64,000 bases of DNA from Lottia gigantea. Lineage: Eukaryota; Mollusca; Gastropoda; Lottiidae. This document shows, piece by piece, positions 34,088 to 47,066 of this stretch (position 1 is the first letter of the stretch; every line of letters starts with the position of its first letter). Location: NCBI RefSeq assembly GCF_000327385.1, contig NW_008706746.1, forward strand, positions 7,740,640 to 7,804,639. The letters run 5' to 3'. The notes beneath the pieces are model-generated. The model saw only the letters and a program-made list of their open reading frames with translations, made no database searches and was not told the origin of the DNA. The position numbers and the translations under genes were made by a program.

Positions 34088-37000
34088 CGCCCCCTACGCC
34101 TATGCCGATTAAATCATTGTTCCAGTTCGCTACGCTCAAATTGATTGAAGTGTAGCTAGCAAGGCAGGATATGTTTAATTTCCTGTTTTCCACAGGATTC
34201 CACATGACTAATAATGTTCTTTTGATACTTCTAGCCTATTCAAATTCTGAGTATGAAATATTCATCCAGTATTTCATATTAAAAGACATGGATTATTAAA
34301 CGAAGTCTTCTTTATTTGCACGTAAAATATAACATTGTCCTGATTTCTTTTACATTTCCTATCGGTTGAATTATTTCTTAACCGTAATATTTCAGATCTC
34401 TGCCTGTGTTATAGCCACTTTACACTCGTAATATCTTCTCGCTATCGCCCGAATCTTTAGTTTCATAACAAGAATATTTTTTTCAAACCTCCTGGAGTTA
34501 AAATGTTTTCTGAATCATTATATCATCAAGTTTAATTATTGCATGTAATTCCACATTAAATGCTTCCTGAATGAGCGATATTCAGCATGAAACATATCCT
34601 CATATCATCAGCATCTGATAGATTTGTCAGAGCACTAGTGTTAGTTGACAGTTACAACATGTATCTATAACATCTCCAATGTTTCCCTGACTCTTTATAT
34701 CAACAGTAAGATATATTTAATGATAAAAGCAGACTTGAAACTGGCACTTCCTGTCGTATTACCGTCAGGGAAACTTTAGTAGTTTTATTTTATTTCACCT
34801 TGTGATTGATGCTGCGTCAACTTGAGTTACACTTTGCTCCTATGTTTCAATGTTCGTATTGCCCATCGTGTTCTGTGAGATTTTTATCAGTGAATAGGGT
34901 TAATTTAGAGCTGCATCCTTCACACATGTTTCAAGTAGTTACAAATACAGCAACGAGCATCAAACTCGCTCTCTTTAACTTCAATCTATCACGTTTTAAA
35001 CCGTTTATAATTATCATTTGACATAAACACAGTCGATGCTACTGGTAGTTTGAGCTATCACAGTCTCTTAGAAGAAAATCCACAGCATGAAATCGAATGT
35101 GTAGCAGTTATTTGGCTACTTAAATCATTAAAACCAATGCTTAATTGGTGTACACCCGTTTTCTTTTTCTGTCTAAACGTCCCAGATTTATTTATTGGCC
35201 ATGACATACTTAATGTAGACCATTGCTGCTTGACAAGCTCAAGGCGTCATAATATTTGCTGCTTGATAGAGCTCCATTTTACTTGACAGTTCCTCTTAAA
35301 CGAATCAGTATCAACTGCAAGTGAGAACGGATTGGAGATGTATGGCCGTCACATCTGTTCTTACGATTTTCTTAAATAACAAACGAATAATCGTCACATT
35401 TTCATTCTTCAAAGTGAAATGGACACATGAAATCAAACTGTAACAATTTGGAGGATACATATTTAGATTTCTACTTTTATTCTAAGCTTCTGTGGATGAC
35501 TCTGTATCTATATAATATATATGTAGGTTACAAAATTGATTAACATTAACTTAAAACTGCATTGCAATGTGAATACCAATAATGTACACATCTTTTGTGA
35601 GCTTATATGATATAGAATTACATCATTTATGCGAACACTTAAAATGCTGAAAGAGGAAATCGACTTTAAGAATCAATTGTGAATGGTGTTGAATTTTCTT
35701 ACGGGCATGTCAAACATCGAGCGAGACATAAATACACTTATTACAGACATTGGAAGAAATATTCCTCGATTTGTACAACTTCTTCATTTCTCATCACCAT
35801 AAAAATGAAAACATAATTTCTAATATTAGACGAGTTTGGCATATTTATGGAAAAGATTGAAGATGTATTGCTTGCCTTGTATTTGTTCAGTTTCTTTAAG
35901 AACAATCGAAGATGCAGTACAGCAGAACTACATGTATTGCTTCGCTAATCTAGACTTGTTAGACGTTAAAATCGATACACAGTGATTTCCACAAATTAAA
36001 TCGATACCGAAATGTTCAAGACGAAGAAAATTACTGCTGTTGGGTGACAATAATCAAAAGAGAACAATTCATTTGAAATTTGTTAAAACTACACAGTATT
36101 TTAGCATCAAAGAAATTTTGCAACGTAAAGAAAAAGTGGAGTTTCAAGATCCATTATGATAGCACAGTAACCCATGTATTTGTGACGAGTCAGATCATGC
36201 CAATTCTTCCGATACTCCTCACCGTCATTCAACAAGACCACAAGTTACGAGAATACTGTTACGTTATTGTGTTGGATATTCATTATATCAGCAATTTCTT
36301 ATAAAATTTGCAGGCATGTACATTGCGTTTTCAATCCAATACCATTTACTTAGTTCTATAAAAGAAGGTTAAGCATCCCCTTCATTTCCGTTCATTTCCG
36401 TTGTTTACAATGAATTGCATGTAATATTGTAATAACCCTTAAAAAATGCTCATTTCTAATCGAAGGTCTATTATAATGTCTCACATGGAAGCGGAACACA
36501 TATCTCTCGGAAAATTAGCTGTCGATTATCAATACCACTAAAAAATCCGACATTGTAACATGTTAATAAATCTATCAAACAAGACGGTAGTTCAATATTT
36601 TATACCTCAGTTCAGTTAACCATCGAACGTGCTAACAATGGTCCAATAATCACATAAACTTCAACAGCTATATTTATAAACTATAACTTGATATTTTTAT
36701 AACGTGGTTTTATTCCATTGATAGAATTAATAACCTGCCTGCTGTTTTTTACTCATCGATTAAATTAGTCCTTCAATTTTTATTGCTGTTTTTAAGCCTA
36801 ACTCAATAGCTTCTTAAAGATGGAAACATCCAAGTCGTTAACCCTTTGCTGGTCAGTTTTAAAGATATCTATATAATGCCAACATATATAAAAATATCAG
36901 TGTCATATGGTTCACTTTGTACGTATGATAATAACAATTATTTTGCAAACACAATGTGTAACTAAGACGCCTTTTGGCTCCGTTAACACTTAAAACATTT

Positions 37001-37369
37001 TAGAACAGTGAAAATTGTAAGGTAATTGAATCAGTTAAATTACTTTTACAACAAACGCGATTTTAAAACAAAAATATCTCGCTGTTGACATAACGTTAAT
37101 TGACAACGTATAGAAACGTCTATAAAAGTACGCTCAGTACAACTAGGATGGTTAAGAAATGATTTCCTCAAGTTCTTTAAAATAAATATTATCTGTTTAC
37201 TTTGAGATGATCAGCTAAAGATGAAAAAATACATTTGTAATCAATTTCGAAATTTTCTTCAAATGCTTATGAATGCGTTATGTTTCTAATATCGAGGCAA
37301 AATAGTCTCTTTCAATGTATTCCGAACAAAGAGACTGGGCTGACGTGTGTGATGGGGATCTAGTAATAA
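34088..37369. other. Non-coding, nothing recognised
   Basis: AT-rich. Frames at 34806-35021, 35050-35286 and 36080-36304 show no domain or splice context. Confidence 0.5.
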
Positions 37370-37485
37370 CAATCCATACAAGCACGACAATTCCGTTAAT
37401 CAAAATCTCGTTTACAGTATAGCAAAATCGAGAGTAAAGGTTGTATAGTACTTAACTCCTCTAAAGAGAGGTACCATCAGGTGTT
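37370..37485 (+). pseudogene. Diverged second copy of the 3.8-kb exon-like block
   Basis: It aligns with the minus-strand block 3848-3972. Shared blocks include ACAATTCCGTTAATC, GCAAAATC-AGAGTAAA and GTACCATCAGGTGT. It begins in the same frame (NPYK-x-DNSVNQ), then has a single-base deletion relative to the first copy and an early stop. If the 3.8-kb block is coding, this is a dead duplicate. If it is a non-coding repeat, this is simply another copy. It lies about 600 bp upstream of the terminal exon at 38095 on the same strand, which may be coincidence. Confidence 0.6.
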
Positions 37486-38094
37486 TCGAAAAGAGTAAGC
37501 ATGACAACACATGTCACACTAATACAAAGTCATTTATATAATAAATCTTTTGGCTCAAAACTGAGAAAGGTTGGATTCGTGTTGGTCAGATCTACCTTTT
37601 AGCGAAACATGTCACTCTAACAATTATATCTCATTTCATATAATTACACTGAGGTACACATGTTTTAGAGAATAACAAATAACCTACGAGTTCATATCAT
37701 AACAGCTAGCTAGCTCTACAGCAGCCTCCTTCCTTTAATAATACCATCTTTTACCAATATAATAACCACCATAAATTCAATGTAGCATCATGTATGGAGG
37801 ATTTTACAGGTTACCGGGTGATTTCTCCTAATTGATTCTATATTGATGTTACCTTTTACACATATTTAACTTTCCATAAAAACAACCACCTTTATCACGT
37901 ACTCGACACGAAAAACTTAACAATCATCGTGCTAATATTGATAAAATCACAACTATATCTGCTTTACTTTCACGATTCGGAATTCTGTCCAGCATTGTCA
38001 GAAATGCAAGCTGATTGTCAATACATGAACATGCATTGATATTTTCAGCTAAATCAAAATGACAAACTTTATCTTTTTATTGTTCTGTGTTCAG
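37486..38094. other. Non-coding, possibly intron before the 38.1-kb exon
   Basis: AT-rich. The last 35 bases form a pyrimidine-rich acceptor tract (TTTATCTTTTTATTGTTCTG). Confidence 0.4.
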
Positions 38095-38302
38095 TGGGAC
38101 GCCTGATGATGAGAACGAGACAGTAGTAATTGTTACCCCCAATTCTTTTGGGAAATGCAGAGGGAGATTGAATGGAGCAGTGTATGTAATTCCACCAGCC
38201 ACAATAGAGGCAACCTATTTCATTCCTATCTATGACTTCAGGGTCAAACTATTGCTTGCGTCAACAAGAAAAAACTTGGATATTGTGGATTACGGACAGT
38301 AA
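38095..38302 (+). CDS. Putative terminal exon of an unidentified gene
   Basis: A good acceptor (pyrimidine-rich tract ending GTGTTCAG) precedes a 208-nt exon that enters in phase 2 and reads 68 whole codons to TAA at 38300-38302. The product starts GTPDDENETVVIVTPNSFGK, continues through CRGRLNGAVYVIPPATIEATYFIPIYDFRVKLLLAS in two strand-rich stretches, and ends NLDIVDYGQ. It reads as beta-rich, with one cysteine and no membrane span. I do not recognise the family. An alternating V/I pattern before TPNS recalls extracellular beta-sandwich repeats such as IgGFc-binding-type domains, but that is only an impression. An AATAAA 64 nt downstream supports a 3' end. No upstream exon of the same gene was identified. 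Confidence 0.42.
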
Positions 38303-38365
38303 TTGTACACTAATTGCAATATAGTATATGCACCCCCTGTACTGAAGAAATCCATGAAAGATTAA

Positions 38366-38371
38366 AATAAA
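38366..38371 (+). promoter_or_regulatory. Candidate polyadenylation signal AATAAA
   Basis: It lies 64 nt after the stop of the putative terminal exon at 38095-38302, a normal distance. The hexamer is frequent by chance in AT-rich DNA, so it is supporting evidence only. Confidence 0.35.
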
Positions 38372-41300
38372 CAGCACAAACACGATATCAACAGGGCGGT
38401 TACATACATAAAATATTCATGACCGTCACGAAAGAAAAAACATCGCACTTTAATCAAAATCAAATCTTATTATGTAAGAAAAGAACTGCACAGACAATTG
38501 AAAATGTGATGTATTGATATGTACAGTATTGTAATCCTGTTAATCTTTCATGATCAAGTTCATCTAACAAAGTCTTATTTCTTATATTATTATTGACGTC
38601 TACAAACAAGTTTTAAATATTGAAAAGACACTGATATGAACTTAGATTTTATCTCTTGATCTGGAAATCGAGTAGTCAATGTACCTAGTTATGGGTTAGT
38701 GAATCCATTATGATCCAGGGAAGCATGTGAATTTCTTTGACTGGAATTCTTATCTGTTTCAATATCTAAGTATCCTATCTAAGCCTCATACTATATTAAT
38801 GACAGTATCTATGTGCCTAGTGTTCTAGATTTCGATCAGGAAACCCTACGGTGAACGAGTTCGTGTATAATTCTCTGTGTGCAATCCGTTCACTACCATT
38901 TTGCGGCAAGTTCATCAGCTAAACTAGTACTCCAAAGTTTCTTGCTCGACATGTGATTTCGAAAGCTTTCGGCCTTCAACGTCTAAAATTGTCATCATGG
39001 GCGTTTATATTCTGTACTAATACAAAGATAAGTCTCCTGTTGGACAAGTTGCTCATCCTTTCGAACCACTTGATGACATTCTGCGATTGAGTTTGTCTAC
39101 ATCGAATATATTTCAGATATCTTATACGGTTTGGCTGTATTAATGCGCCAAACCATTGTGTCATGGTGTACTGTACTTTGTAAAAGGATTAATTTAAACG
39201 ATTATGTTCACGAAAAGTGTAAATTTGAACTTTAACTTTTACACAAACACATATTTTCCTCATAAAAAGGCACCATTAACGAATATTTTAATTGCTCAAA
39301 AAGACAGATTGTTTTTTTTTACTGGGAATTATTATCCAAATATCATTTCTGAAAGCTATTAATAAATCACAAGTTTATCTTAAAATCGATTTTAACGATT
39401 CACCGAAGATGTTAAAGATAACTTAAATATGGTTGTAAGTTTTTATAATAAAGATTTTCTTTGATATATGAGAAGTGCAATGGCTTGGAATCGACCAGAT
39501 TCTTGTATTAATTGCATCACATTATCAGCAATCTACTTTATTACATTTGTTTGATGAAGGAGAACATGGAAATCGGATACATTTTCTGCTAAATTCATGT
39601 TCTCTTTTCAAAGGGTTAATCTTTCCATGTAAAATGCATGTTTTGAATGTTTATTGCTTTAATTTGTTAACAGCTTGTTGGCATTTTTTTGGCAATTTTT
39701 CTATTTGAAGATTTAGCAATTTACTGTAAAAAATCATTATTACTCATGGGGCTCAATTTTCGTTGAAAAACAAATATGGTGATATACCGACGGGAAAAGC
39801 GTTTATTTGCTCGGTTAAGTCGAACAAATATCATTCGTGGGATCTAATCGCGGCTCCTTAAAAGAATGGTGACCTGACTAAAGTCATCTTATTTCATTAT
39901 TCCAGTCGACCCAACTTAAAATGGTCAAGGATCAACTGGAAGACCATAGACAACCAAAAGTGTAATCCATGAAAGATAAACTGGCTTAGTGCTGTATATT
40001 ATCCACGAGTAAACTATTCATTATTCAATTTTAATAAATTAAGTTTTTTTAGATCTAGGTGAAAAGAAATTTAAATTAAATTGTTAAATGACGTTTGACA
40101 CTTTAATGAATTTTTTAATAATATTCAGTAGGATATTAACTTTGCGAAAAATGTGTGGTTACGCATTGCAACCAACAATCAAATGGCTTCTGTTAACCCG
40201 TTCTAATGTGAAACCAAGGAATATGTTATATCTGGTATCATTGTTAGATAATGCCACATTTGATCGGTCAAGAATGGTCACATCGGGATATTAATTATTT
40301 TAAGGATAAGCACAATCTTTAATAATGGTCCAAGGGAATAATAATCTGGGCTTTACCACTCTCTCCTAGTATACTATCATATCTGGTACTGATGGATAGG
40401 GTATCTATTTAGGGTAATCAATGCTACCTTATCAAATCACTTAAGATGGACCCAGGTCAATCTTATGACTTGCACAATCAACCAGCAACGACTGTTACTA
40501 AATGGTCGAACTAAATGACATATGGGAGAATCTGATCAAATGCTGAATTGAGTCAGCCTGAATACACCGGCAAATTGACAATTCACAGTTGCTACCAGTT
40601 TCTGACAGCTGCTTTTGATCAACACCCTAGCTAAGCATTGGACTTTATCTTCGGCCTAAGTTGTCGAAATTGAAATGTTTTAACCCCACTAGACATAATC
40701 CCCAAGATTTTATGCATCGACTAATAGCCTTGTCTGGATGACTGTTTCAATTAGATGATATTATCACTCTTATAGAAATCTAACCAATGAAGACGTGCAA
40801 TGCAACCCCTCATGTTACGCAACTTTTCCAAGAAAAAACCCATCAAGATCACTCCCGTTCATTTTCAACTTCAATGGATCTTTATCATGTACCAATTCTA
40901 CCGCAATCATTTCCGTGTTGCTGATGGACTACGTCTCTTACCACGATTCTGGAATTAGTAATACCAATCTATATCTGTCCCGACTAGTATTTGTTAGGGT
41001 CAGTAGATATTGGTGATTATTGACCATCTATACCAATATATGTGTTTATAATCACCTTGGTTCTCAATCTCCGAGATTTATCACTCACTAAAATCATAAT
41101 CTTATACTCGTCTATCAGATTGACATTACCTTTAAATATCAGATGATTATTTAAAATCACGTTATGTCAGATCTGTATGTTGATATTAAAGCCACGTTAA
41201 CATATCTACCCATTTTCCTATATGATTTAACGTACTTTGACAGCATATCTTAATATCATATTATATCACGTCGATAGTATGATTATTATTAAAACTATTA

Positions 41301-44300
41301 TTAACACTATCATTAACACTATCACATCAACCAATTTTCCCTACCTTCGTCCTTCAACAGCACATCTTATTGTTATGTCAACTACGTTATTATATCAACC
41401 CGTTTTCCTATATTTATTAACGTCGTTCAACAACGCATCGCAAAAACAGAACGTTGCATTCAGTAATGAACACGTTACGAAGCGTCTCATCCGTTCGTTG
41501 CACAACAAAGCGCTTTTTGAACTCTGCTTGATACTAGTAAAGGTTCATAACTGAACATCCTTGGGTTATGAAATGAAAACCTTACAAAGTCTTTTGGAAA
41601 ACTGCTCAATACTAGACAGACAATTGAATACTGGTTATATCAGAAGAATCACTTGAACTGAGGTGGTCAGTGTTATTGGGTGATTGTTATCATGACGAGC
41701 TGTAATAATGTGGTCAGTCGGTACGTATATATGAAAGTAATTGCTGTCCAAGACTAACTTATCAAGTAGTGAGATCCTAATAACCGTACTTGTTAACCGC
41801 CGATTACAGGCACGAGTATCGGAGTGGTAGGTAGTGGCTTTTGTGGTAGGACTCTTAAAAACGGTCACTGATAAAGGTCGGAGGTACTGACATTGTTGCT
41901 GACATGGCAAAAACGTTTAGTCGTGGCCAGGCTTGTGTTGTACAGCTGTATACTCGTTAAAGCAACGAGCGATCCTGGTAGAATTACTGACTTTTTTCAA
42001 GTGATCTCAACTGTCTGGATTCTGTTCTTTCCAACAACGTTTCAAATAGACTGTACAATTGGTCAAAGGTGATATAAGACCAAGTAATCCACTAATAATA
42101 TAATTTTGTCATCAAGAACTACAGTTACAAGCTTTAAACTAGTTGTCTAGAATAGTTCCTGGGTGTTGATTATCTTGTACTCCATACTGAGAGATAATCT
42201 TGTGTTCAGACTTCCTAATCCGAAGGAAACAGCACGGCATCATCACACCAATCAATGAGACCTATTTTAAGATGTACATTCTGCTGCTTTCAAGGACTAT
42301 GTCTGTAACGTTCCAAGAAGCTGATTCGTGTCTTAAATACAGATTATCTCTCTAGAATTTCAATTGTGTGACAATAGGGCTTATGTCGAGATTATCTTGT
42401 CGGTAGCAGATGACATGGGACAGCGGTTAAAGGAAATGAATCTATTTAGACTGCTACAACTGTTACTCAAAAACTATAATTCAAATGAATTGGCAAACGG
42501 CGTATTCAAAGTCTTTTCAACAACTAGCAATCGCTCTCCTCGCTCAGACCTCACAAACCATCGTTCTGTATATTTGTCTCTTAGACAACAAACGTGGAAA
42601 AAGGTTACGAATATGATTGGCCAATAGCTACCACTAATAGCTAATACCAGAGTGAATGTTTTGCTTAAGAAACGGCTTCAATGAATATGTACACATACCA
42701 TTATTCGAACTAAAATTTCAGTAAGTAGAAATTAATTCAACTGAAAGGTTCAGAACTCGTTTCAATGCCAAGTCGTGTTGCTTAAAAGTCTGAATACAGA
42801 TTTTTTACCTCTTAAAGAACCCCCTAGAAAACTCTTACCACCAGCTAGAGAATTTAGTGAGGGAGAAAATCCAATAGAATAGTTATTGGGAATTCTTCGA
42901 GAATGTTGATTCACTATTCAATGATGATATTATTGATATAAATCATAGTTTGATAGAAAATCATCTCAAATATTAACTCTTGTGAAGTGAGATACGAGCT
43001 CTTTCATTACCAGTATAAGTGAGGTCGGCTGATACACGGAAATAGAGTGTTCCAGCGACTGGAAACAAACTCATTTACAAATCGCACTTGACAGAATACA
43101 TTTTGACTATTTACATTCTGAAATTAATTTCCATTTTCCATTCATAAGACCAATTTACTTCAATCGATTCAGTCATAAAAAGGCAAATTATGAATTTGAT
43201 GAATATGACAGTTTTTTAAATATTTTTACGAGACCGATTAAAAAATACTAAATGCATTTCATAAGTTCCATATAACATCCGTCAATACCACTTCAACCAT
43301 ATTTGAAACAAATGCTCCAGAAAAATAAAACAAGAGGCCGGTAAGGTGGTTGTTCACCAAACAAACAGTTCCGCAGAAAAATGTGTTCGAATATTAAGTC
43401 TGTATTTAGTCTGTACAAAAGACAAACGGAAACTTGACCTTCCGCTCTTTTTCATGTTGCTCCGGTCATGGCTTTTTAACAGCGAATTCTAGACGGTTAA
43501 GTTGTATCTTAAGTTAGAAAGTTAGGGAGAACCTCCGTGATTTTCAACTTTTGTGATAGAAAACCTCAAAATCCTTAATGCAAAACATATATGCGATGGC
43601 AACCGTTGTATACGTCTTTAGATAAGTGCCAAGATTGACAGTCAGACGTAAAGCTTTGCTTGATTTCATTGAAGAATAAATCCCACTGTTTACATGAAAA
43701 AAAAACCCTCAATTGTTTCCTAAATACCAGGAATAGTTGGTTCCATTGCACCTGTCGACTCAAAGGTTTGTCAGATATCAGTTACCGAATAAGAAAGCAT
43801 TCCGCTACGTCCTACATTTTTCCACACACCTGCAACATTGCGAAGACTAAAGACATTTCTAGACGCATTCGCGACACCATTCTGATTCTACCACAGTACA
43901 AAACAACAAACATACAGTTTATATAGACTGGTATTTAAAATACGGTGACCTGGGTTCGAATCCGATACGTTTAAATACATAATAAACATGATGATCATTC
44001 TAGGCTTGTGTTAGATCTATGTTACATCTGGAAGATAGAAATTTAAATAGCTTGATTAGCGATGTTTGGTGAAGGTTGTACAATAATAACCACATCAATA
44101 AACAGATGCAGTACTGTCGGATAATTAGAACAGAGCCTGTTTTCAATATTCTATTGAATCCATAATTAGAACATCACTTTCTTTCGTTTTTAAGACCGTA
44201 TGGTATTGAGTTATACAACAATCTTTCCGGTCGGTACGTGAGTCGCACTTTTCGTGATGCGTTACGTTCGAACACTTTGCTGATGGCATAACTGTGATCG

Positions 44301-44904
44301 CGATATTTTAAATTTAGAGCATTGTTTACATCTACGTCTACGGATACGAATGACTAACGCAATTAAATGGGCCTCAAGGTGGTTGGTTCTGTGATAATTA
44401 TAACATGTATTTGTAATGGTAACTTTTAAATAGAAGATTCGTGTACATGTTATAGTTGTATCTAAACGGTTTGAAGGATATGCATTGTATGTGAAGTTAA
44501 GAGCTAGATACAGGAACGTAACCAGTCGGCAGTCTTTAACAGGTTTAACAACAAGAGTAGGTTTAAAGCTAGATTTTTCTTACAAAAATGGTAGGTGATT
44601 CCACTCTTTGGAAGGTTGTTACCAATGTTGAACATTACGTATTCATCAACGCTTTGATGCTGGGAGAAATTTCTTGATTTCAGGCTTGATGTTAACAACA
44701 TTTGCTATTGAATGTATGTTATGAAATGTAACTAGATAAATCTACTGGTATGTGACATGAAGTGGTATGCAGATCATGGCATAACTTTCGTATTATATTA
44801 TTTAACAGTGATCTGACACGGGATGTCAACATAACATAAATCAGATTCCTTTATTATACTTCAGTGCAAATAATCTGCCCATTTCAAACATACAACATGT
44901 ATGA
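38372..44904. other. Non-coding, nothing recognised
   Basis: About 6.5 kb of AT-rich sequence. Frames at 38976-39164, 39475-39708, 40088-40294, 40795-41016, 41237-41554, 41635-41910, 42364-42627 and 43575-43926 have no domain. An ATTATTA/CACTATCA-rich patch lies at 41280-41330. Confidence 0.5.
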
Positions 44905-45335
44905 TAAAGGATTAATACAAAATGTATGTTCAAGAGTTAATTCAAAATGTATGTTCAAGAATTAATACAAAATGTATGTTCAAGAATTAATACAAATTGT
45001 ATGTTCAAGAATTAATACAAATTGTATGTTCAAGAATTCAAGAATTAATACAAACTGTATGTTTAAGAATTAATACATATTGTATCTTCATGAATTAATA
45101 CAAATTGTCATTTCAAGAATTAATACAAAATGTATGTTCCAGAATTAATACAAAATGTATGTTCGAGAATTAATACAAAATGTATGTTCCAGAATTAATA
45201 CAAAATGTATGTTCAAGAAATAATACAAATTGTAAGTTCAAGAATAAATACAAAATGTGTGTTCAAATGAATGTTCAAGAATTAATACAAAATGTATGTT
45301 CAAATATTAATACAAAATCTATATTCAAGAATTAA
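44905..45335. repeat. 25-bp minisatellite, about 16.5 copies
   Basis: The consensus unit is AAGAATTAATACAAAATGTATGTTC cut at any phase. The unit is well kept across the array, with single-base variants and two units carrying short insertions (an extra AAGAATTC near 45040 and AAATGAATGTTC near 45265). Each unit contains the small palindrome ATACA-AAA-TGTAT. Confidence 0.95.
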
Positions 45336-46489
45336 GTGCTGGGTTCAATAGCAGTCACCGTAATATCATTAAAAGCAGGCCTCAGACAAAAGAGCATGAG
45401 AAATATTTGACTTCAGTGAAATGTTGAAAAGAAGGTTATCTGATATGTATTACATTTAATGTAGTTAGCTTTTATCGTATTGTTACATTGGCTGTTATTT
45501 ATTTGTTCTGTATATACACTGTCTGTGGACCAGCTGAATATCGAGTGAAGCAGACTCGTTACTTAATCAAGTAATGGTTTAATTAAGTGGAATTTGCTTA
45601 TCACCGGTGGCTTGAGATTCGTCAATATTTGACTGGAGATACCATTCACATTAGAGTAAATTCGCTGCATAAACATTTCTCTTTGAAAGCATATAGAAAC
45701 ACTCTGTATCAAAGAGTGAAATTACACAGAAATATATAACTGAAAGTTCGGCAATGCCTGAAACAGCACAGACTGATGGTTGTTCCCTGATGTTTGTTTT
45801 AGTGACAAAGTGACATTGTTCCTGTGTTAAAATTTTTATATTTCATAACATACTCCATCTTACCTGAACTTAAGGTTCTATTCTATGTTACATTCAAATT
45901 ATAATGTTTTCTTACCTGAAAATAGAAAAGATAAAGATATAAACACAATTATTTACATAATAGGATTAGGGAAAGGGTTTCGCCTTTAGTACTATCTCCT
46001 ATACTAATGACATGGGACAAAGAGACTGCGGATATCGAAGGTGCTTCAGTACTGTGCATGTCCACCAACGAGGAAAAAATAATGTTACTATGCGGTAAGG
46101 TTATCAACTACGAGTCTACATGTCTAAAATTAGTCGTATTAAAGTTATAAAGTCTACAATACAAACAAACATCGGACAAACTTGGCAGCTCATGAGTTAA
46201 AGACCTCTTGAGACACTCTACTTGTCAGTTCCAAGTTTATTCACATAACGACCATATGAATATCAATGAAGTGGTGAATAACATAACAATAAGATAGATC
46301 AGGACAAGAATGAGTACGTGGATGTAAAGCACAATCACAAAGGCTGATTATATACATTCGTGCATCTACGTTTTTTTTCTCCCCATCAGTTTATCAATGG
46401 GGGAAAAGGACAAATATATAAGAACAGTGACATCAAGTCTCCTGGGAGTAACGTTTATTGAAAGCCAGTGTCTGTGACTATTTATTCGT
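45336..46489. other. Non-coding, nothing recognised
   Basis: AT-rich unique-looking sequence. A T run lies near 46372-46379. Confidence 0.5.
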
Positions 46490-46780
46490 TCCTTCATTCA
46501 GTCAGTTATTCATTCATACATTAACAAATTAAAATTATTGACAGTATTGACAATAATCTAACATTCATTCATTCATTCATTTATTTCTCAATTCATTCAT
46601 TCATTAATGTATATATAGTTTGCCAATCATTTCTTATTATGTGCCTGAGGACGACGAGGGAAACACGTCGAAACCTTGCATAAAACTTTAACCAGTGATT
46701 GTTGTTCCATAAATATGGCTATATATCATTCATTCATGTATACTGCATTCCTTCCTTCATTCATTCGTGTCTTCATTCAC
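46490..46780. repeat. ATTC microsatellite cluster with an embedded CTGAGGA…GAAACACGTC motif
   Basis: Perfect and broken (ATTC)n runs lie at 46563-46607 and again on both flanks (about 46490-46520 and 46728-46770). Between them, at 46644-46679, sits CCTGAGGACGACGAGGGAAA followed by CACGTCGAAACC. It resembles the motifs at 52278 and 59191. Confidence 0.8.
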
Positions 46781-47048
46781 TAAATTAATATGTTACAGAT
46801 ACGGCGTTATGGGTGGTTACAGACAAACTAGACTGTGTGAAGAGGTGTACTTGTTTTTGATAAGACTGACATAGATTGTATTGTATTTTAAATCTCAATT
46901 TGGTTTCGTAAAGATAAAAATACAGGCTGTTCATTTCATTATATTCTAATAACTACTGCTTATCTTAACATTACATACAATACGATGTGGCCAGTGGCTT
47001 TTTTAAAGGGGGCGGGTAAAAAAGATGTTAGCTGGCCTGTTCCACAGA

Positions 47049-47066
47049 CCCCCCCCCCCCCCCCCC
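47049..47066 (+). repeat. Poly(C) run, 18 C
   Basis: Uninterrupted C18 in otherwise AT-rich sequence, followed by TCCATCTGG. Confidence 0.95.

Noticed and set aside
42364-42627. Leucine-rich 87-codon plus-strand frame
   Set aside because: Short, with no motif, acceptor or donor, and no polyadenylation context.
43952-43963. tRNA or SINE B box (GGGTTCGAATCC)
   Set aside because: The T-stem does not pair properly, and no A box or acceptor stem was found at the right distance. A similar string near 4444-4456 (minus) also lacks partners.
44905-45335. CRISPR-like regular repeat
   Set aside because: Units are head to tail without unique spacers, and the context is eukaryotic. It is a minisatellite.
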